Of a DNA stretch of 64,000 nucleotides, positions 59,519-64,000 are shown in pieces; the stretch's first letter is position 1, and every line of letters begins with the position of its first letter. Origin of the DNA: Meconema thalassinum. Lineage: Eukaryota; Arthropoda; Insecta; Orthoptera; Tettigoniidae. The notes under the pieces were generated by a model. The model did not search any database. It was not told where the DNA came from and saw only the letters and a program-made list of their open reading frames with translations. The DNA lies in NCBI GenBank assembly GCA_946902985.2, contig CAMPQE020000054.1, forward strand, positions 124,001 to 188,000, in the 5' to 3' direction. The position numbers and the translations under genes are program-made.

Positions 59519-59563
59519 ATTCCTGACGATGAAAGACATGGTTTCTTTCGAAACGCGTCGAAT
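59519..59563 (+). ncRNA. Hammerhead ribozyme, plus PLE copy
   Basis: CTGACGA at 59523-59529, GAAAG 59531-59535 pairing with CTTTC 59545-59549, GAAA at 59550-59553, predicted cut after C59559, stem I ATTC/GAAT. All core bases are present. Confidence 0.82.
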
Positions 59564-59641
59564 TTCAATATAATAAAACACGGCATAAGCCCAAAATTTC
59601 AACATTATGAATAATAACACGGGCCGTGAAAGTCTAAATGA

Positions 59642-60468
59642 CTCATGTATTTTCTCCGCTTGTTCTAACTCTAAATGCACTTTTATGTCTTGTGCTGTAA
59701 TCACGTTTTCTTTACGAATAGTGTTCACAAATTCCTGACCTTTAAGAAACACCATGTATTTATAGTTAGGTAACCAACGAGCGTGTTGCACAAAAGGGTC
59801 ATCAGTCATTTGCCAATCCATTAGAGCAAATCCACAATAAAAACATATTGTTTTATCACCTTCAACAGTATAAAAAAAAATCCAGCTTCACTTAGCTGTT
59901 TGGTAAGGTGCTTTAATATTAAAGGCCAAACATTTTTATAAGATTCTAAACGTTTTTCAACAGAGCTGTACTCTGGGTGTACTAGTGCTTTAGACTTGCA
60001 AACTCCCAATTTTTCAAAAGCACATGCCAATTTAACACTGTCTATGGCATATGGACCACATATATCGACACTACCAATGTTGGCTGGTAATACATCATTA
60101 TTATTATTATTTATTTGTGATTCAGCAACGTAAGTAGCAGCCAATGGTCTTGTGGTTCGGTAAAATGAATACACAGGTATGTTACCCACTTGATTTCCTA
60201 GCATGTAAGGACAACAAGGAGAGCATCGCAAATGGTCTCTAAAGGGATCAGCCTCTTCTTCCCAGTGTGAAAGTTCAATACGACAAAACACACAGTGCAC
60301 CACATCTTCTCGGTTCAAGTAAAAAAAAACGGCTTTTGCAAGTTTATGTGTCGACAAAAAGCCCACGGGCCAGGATTCAAATGTTAACCAACGATCATGT
60401 TCTGATTTTAAATTTAACCCACGTGGTAAACCAACTTGCTCACTTGTTGTATTTGGTACTAACGCCAT
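59642..60468 (-). pseudogene. IAP-type gene, BIR domains (5' part)
   Basis: The ATG at 60468 opens a BIR domain (residues ~26-90) with the zinc ligands C59, C62, H79 and C86 and the expected W69. A second BIR starts near residue 162 (HPEYSSVEKRLESY). Within it a T-run (A9 on the + strand, about 59873-59881) shifts the frame. The continuation (CFYCGFALMDW...QHARW) is readable in the next frame down to 59642. There the usual last zinc ligand Cys is Tyr (HARWLPNYKYM). BIR-BIR-RING proteins inhibit caspases and occur in insects and in several insect DNA viruses. No introns are visible. The gene is broken by the frameshift, by the stop near the RING and by the PLE. Confidence 0.85.
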
Positions 60469-60849
60469 GTGTTATAATAAAACTTTTTCTTATTGTAAGT
60501 TATTAATGTTGCACAGAGTACTTTAAAGCACAACGTATGCTTGTTCACTGTCTGTTCATTACGTTAATGGCGCATGACGACACCTAAAAGCAAACAAAAT
60601 AACCAATCACTCAATCAATCAATCAATACTTGTAAATAAAACTTAAACGTTAATTGGCATTAATATATCAAAACACCATAAAAATTATAATAAACTGTAT
60701 GTCGGCACTAACAGTAACCCATGTACTTATTTTCTTTTTATAAAGCTGCGGTCATTTACATTCCCCTTTAACCAATACATAAAAAAATGTCATGTCATTT
60801 TGTTCAGATTATCATGTTAAAACCTGTGAATATTCGTTGAGTTCATAGG

Positions 60850-61098
60850 GTACAAAGTTCCTCATTTTTCTACTAGAAAGCGCTATAGAGTTTAAGGAGA
60901 TTAGATATCTAACATCTAACCTAATTGACTTTCATAGTCAAGGAACAACTAACTTCGACATGCAAGCTACCCTCTGTGTGTCATATAAGAAAGCTTGCAT
61001 CCGGCACCCGAGGCCATACGATATTATTATTAATATAATATTATTATTATTATTATTATTAGTAGTAGTAGTAGTATTATTATTATTATTATTATAGG
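60850..61098 (+). repeat. 5'-truncated SINE with long (ATT)n tail
   Basis: It matches the 3' part of the SINE at 53705-54091 in opposite orientation, from 'aagttcctcatttttctactag' to 'gaggccatacg'. It is followed by an ATT/AGT microsatellite tail at 61020-61095. Confidence 0.7.
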
Positions 61099-61142
61099 GG
61101 ACGACATGTCAGTTAAATTTAAATTTTTGTTTTTTACAAAAT

Positions 61143-61231
61143 CCAATATGGCCTCGTACTTTCCCGGTAAACAACCAATATGGCCTTGTACTTTCCAGGT
61201 AAACAACCAATATGGTCTTGTACCGGTTGCC
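61143..61231. repeat. 32-bp minisatellite, almost three units
   Basis: ccaatatggcc.. begins at 61143, 61175 and 61207. Units one and two are almost identical and the third diverges after 'ttgta'. Confidence 0.85.
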
Positions 61232-61349
61232 AATACATAGTCATTAATCAAGAAAGCAATCATCGTCCTTGTCATGTACAGGTTATGAATTTTTTGTCTA
61301 CGAGTTTTCAGTAGTGGTAAAATGGAATAGCATTTTATGTTAGGCTTAC

Positions 61350-61451
61350 CTGAGTTTTAAATAGTTCACTGCCTGGAAACAATGGTTGCACTTTACTGCG
61401 TCTCGGGTTTTCAGCGACTGCTACGGCTGTAAGGCTTTTCTTTCCAAGTTT
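61350..61451 (-). CDS. Candidate exon of an unknown gene
   Basis: On the minus strand an acceptor (tatttatttttag) precedes 102 open bases that end in a canonical donor (actcag|gtaagcc), phase 0 at both ends. The 34 residues (KLGKKSLTAVAVAENPRRSK...) are basic at first and unrecognised. Together with 61569-61661, also a multiple of three, it could be a real gene, but length and context give weak support. Confidence 0.35.
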
Positions 61452-61568
61452 CTAAAAATAAATAAAATAAACGGTTATAAATACCTAAATTCAGGTTAGT
61501 ACATGCATTTCATAAAATAAAATATGAAACAAAAAATGAAACAAATTAGTTTAAAAAAATAATCCCAC

Positions 61569-61661
61569 CTTCACTTGCAGTGGCTTGTTGCTGTTTCCTT
61601 CTAGTGGGCTCAAAAGTAAACTGGTTTCTGGTATCTCAGACAGGTAAGGTATACCGGTTAT
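61569..61661 (-). CDS. Candidate exon upstream of 61350-61451
   Basis: On the minus strand the acceptor ttaattgtttgcag is followed by 93 open bases (ITGIPYLSEIPETSLLL..., 31 residues) and a weaker donor (aag|gtggga). Its phase is compatible with the next exon. No domain is recognised and no confident first exon was found further upstream. Confidence 0.3.
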
Positions 61662-62229
61662 CTGCAAACAATTAAATTAAAAATCAATAATTACCTAATC
61701 AATAACTACAAATTTAAGGTTCATTAGCATGACATTATTAAAATAATCATTCATAGGTACCTACCAAAAAATAAAAGGATTTTTCTTCCACAGCTCTACT
61801 GTATACGTCCGTGTGCTAAAATGGCAAGTGCATGACTAACGCAATCGTTATCAGTTAGCCCAGCAACAGAAAAAGTTGTATTTTCTCAGAGTTTTGATCT
61901 TGAATGGTTCTCTGTCTCTCTCTCGCACGTGTTCCCACGCCTCTTCACATTCCTCAATCTGAATAAGATTCGTGTACCTTATACTAGTTTCATGTTTTTA
62001 ATAAGGAACCTAAATGGCTACCTCTTATACATCGTTAGTCCTACTGTCTCAGAACCAAAATGGCGGTATCTGCTTAAACAGCACCCCTGCTAGCCACCAC
62101 GAGGCAAGTAAGCTGATATCACACTTCCTGCTGACGTAGACATTCCTGCCACGTCAGCACCTGCAACAGCTGTCACGAGTCCTCTGGCTAGGTACAATAT
62201 TCAGTCACCAGTGAGCTGGACTGTGTGTG
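61662..62229. other. No gene recognised
   Basis: Mixed-composition DNA. A further weak acceptor/donor pair near 61755-61820 on the minus strand does not keep a compatible phase. Confidence 0.35.
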
Positions 62230-62230
62230 T

Positions 62231-62231
62231 C

Positions 62232-62271
<40 letters not shown>
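62231..62271. repeat. (TTA)n microsatellite
   Basis: About 13 perfect TTA units. Confidence 0.95.
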
Positions 62272-62479
62272 CAAACATTTTACTGTAATAATAATTACTA
62301 GCAAGCGGCCATCCTCAATACATGATCATGTTAACCACATACTTTCATTCTAAAACACATGACTTTACCCAGTCCAATATTTAGTTTATAACATTTCAGG
62401 CCAATGACCTTACCGTTTTGGCTCTTTGCGTACATGCACATGACTTTGTCGAGCAAATGTTATAGGTTTCCATATTCTA

Positions 62480-62960
62480 AAACCATTTACTGTGCCAGAC
62501 AGCAGTCTCGCTTATCACTGTTTACTAGCTTGTTAAAGATCCCCTTCAGGGTTAAAAAAAATCCTAGCACACTTAACACATTTTCAAATATTCGCCTCTA
62601 TCCGTCATAGGAAATGTCACAAAACCAACCGTCATAAGCTGCCCCCGCCATCCCACCAAAATAGCTATTCATATCTTCCGGGCACGGTCACCGAGATTGC
62701 CAGCGTCTAAGAATCACTTGGTCATATCCTACAACCGTCTGTTGTGTCAGAGGGCGATCTTGCTCATCACCGTTAACTAAATCGTTAAAGATCCCCTTCA
62801 GGGGTAAAATATCTTAGCATGCTTGTCACATTTCAAAATATTGGCCTTCATTCATTCGTCACAGGAAAAAATATCGAAAAGCGACCCCTCGTTTTGCCAC
62901 ACATCGCCCCGTCGAAATAGCCATTTCCCCATATCCACCATGGCCAATCACAGCCTCGTT
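62480..62960. repeat. Two tandem ~252-bp units
   Basis: 'gttaaagatccccttcagggg' occurs at 62532 and 62784. The flanking blocks (catcaccgttaact, tcacaggaaa, aatagcca) recur in the same order. No coding frame. Confidence 0.75.
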
Positions 62961-62999
62961 GTAACATACGTCAAGTGCTACCGGCTCTCTGTCTACAAA

Positions 63000-64000
63000 C
63001 ACGCTTTTATTTTTTATTAAAAAAATGCCTAGTTATTTTTTGATTTAGAGACTTGACATTAATTTTTGTGGTAGAGGGGGTAGGGACCTTTCATTTATGT
63101 CAAACAAACTTATTCGTCAACGTATTAGTTTCCAAAATAGTAAAAATTCAAAATTTAACGGTTTTCAAAAAATCTCAAAAAATAAAAAAGTTTTATTATA
63201 AAAAAAGAAAGGTCATAGAAACCATTGGTTTGAACTATTGAACAACGTTCTATCATGTTTGGTTTTCAAACTATCGCCTCCTTTTAAAAACAAAAATTTT
63301 CATTTTTTTTTTTAAGAATAACGAGCGATCTATAGGAAAGAGGATGTCAGCTCAAGTCCAACGACACCTTATTTGTTAAAATCCGACCATCCGTTCGCCA
63401 ATGATCACCAATGTTCGCGAGAAATTAGGCTATCATTTTGTTCCTCCTACTCCATTGAAACTTGCTGTCCCCCTAGAGGGCATACCCACCTTTCATTAAC
63501 GTCAAACAAACTTTTTTTCCAATTCACCGTTTCCAAAATTGCGCCAATCCAAAAAACAAACATTTTCATTTTTTTTATATCATCACACATGCTTAGCCAA
63601 GAGAACGTCATCCCAACGCCAACAATACCTCGTTCGTTAAAATACGACCACGCATTCGGGAGATATCGGCAATGTTTATTTGAAAGTAGGCGACTAAGCA
63701 GAACCCCCCTTACCCCACTACTGCACAGTTTTAGTCCTAGAGGCTTGAAATGTATTTTTCGGGTAGAGGGGGTCAGGGCCATTCATTTATGTCAAACAAT
63801 TTTTTTTTTGTCAAGTTCCTAGTTTCCAAAATATAGGCATTTCATAATTCGACTGTTTTCAAAAAAACAAAAATAAAAAAGTTTTATTATAAAAAATAAA
63901 GGACATAAAGACCACTCGTTTGAACCATGGCACAACGTTCTATCATGTTTGGTTTTCAAACTATCGCCTACTTTCAAAAACAAAAATTATCAAATTTGTT
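63000..64000. repeat. Long-period tandem repeat running off the window
   Basis: 'ggtagagggggt' occurs at 63070 and 63762 (period about 692) and 'caacgttctatcatgtttgg' at 63243 and 63935. A shortened related unit starts near 63465. The units are rich in A and T runs. Probably satellite-like DNA or the body of a larger element. Confidence 0.75.

Larger units (their letters stand above)
57416..59641. mobile_element. Head-to-head double PLE inserted in the IAP gene
   Basis: The 12 bases ctcatgtatttt occur at 57404-57415 and 59642-59653. Between them lie two 5'-truncated PLE copies facing away from each other: a minus copy (58382-57416) and a plus copy (58383-59641), joined at 58382/58383. The plus copy reads ~36 bases past the repeat end into the start of a further unit (cacgggccgtgaaag), as expected from a tandem template. 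Inverted, truncated multimers are a known habit of PLE insertion. Confidence 0.92.

Noticed and set aside
53727..61020. A 7.3-kb DNA transposon bounded by inverted repeats and enclosing the IAP cluster
   Set aside because: The repeats are pieces of a tRNA-headed SINE with simple tails, and a third partial copy at 54190 breaks the symmetry. Kept only as a question in the findings.

Overview
This window is eukaryotic, repeat-dominated nuclear DNA, most likely from an insect with a large genome. The reasons are retroelements of several insect-typical groups, many tRNA-derived SINEs, tandem C2H2 zinc fingers of insect type, a TTAGG-like tract (the arthropod telomere motif), spliceosomal splice signals, and no operon-like gene packing. 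The SINE sequences remind me of polyneopteran insects (crickets, locusts, stick insects), but that is recollection rather than proof. Very little of the 64 kb looks like functioning host gene; most of it is transposons, relics of transposons, and a large local duplication.

Layout. 1-2825: a head-to-tail Penelope-like element (PLE) pair with a long RT/GIY-YIG reading frame and hammerhead ribozymes in the repeated end. 2826-6570: no gene recognised; retroposon tails and one antisense LINE relic. 6623-6736: a good candidate exon for the 5' part of a zinc-finger gene. 7138-23941 (duplicon A) and 31392-52303 (duplicon B) are diverged copies of the same stretch, in the same order and orientation. 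Each ends with a C2H2 zinc-finger block followed by the same old antisense LINE relic. Each copy collected its own insertions, so either copy gives the empty site for the other. A holds two LINE insertions, a 1.4-kb LINE/zinc-finger chimera, SINEs and a hairpin-ended repeat element. B holds three hairpin-ended tandem-repeat elements, a hAT-type MITE, SINEs, a LINE with a 60-bp target-site duplication, and a second LINE that splits the zinc-finger block. 24000-31390: LINE relics, a broken histone H1 with its 3' stem-loop, and short tandem repeats.

52.4-55.9 kb: more LINE relics, a tRNA-type SINE, a TTAGG-like tract and an 860-bp minisatellite. 55.99-60.47 kb is the most unusual part. It is a compact, apparently intronless cluster with a FLYWCH-finger protein (+), a 93-codon protein of unknown function (-), and an IAP-type BIR-BIR-RING gene (-). 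The IAP gene is cut by a head-to-head PLE insertion with a clear 12-bp target-site duplication. The cluster could be a fragment of an integrated virus, a virus-like or Mutator-like transposon with cargo, or retroposed host genes. The IAP and FLYWCH frames are damaged, so the cluster is probably dead or dying. 61.3-64 kb: two plausible minus-strand exons of an unknown gene, then microsatellite and long-period tandem repeats that run off the window.

The genes do not form a pathway. They record successive events: duplication of a zinc-finger locus, decay of one copy, and repeated insertion by PLEs, APE-type LINEs, SINEs and hairpin-ended elements. All identities and boundaries were judged by eye.
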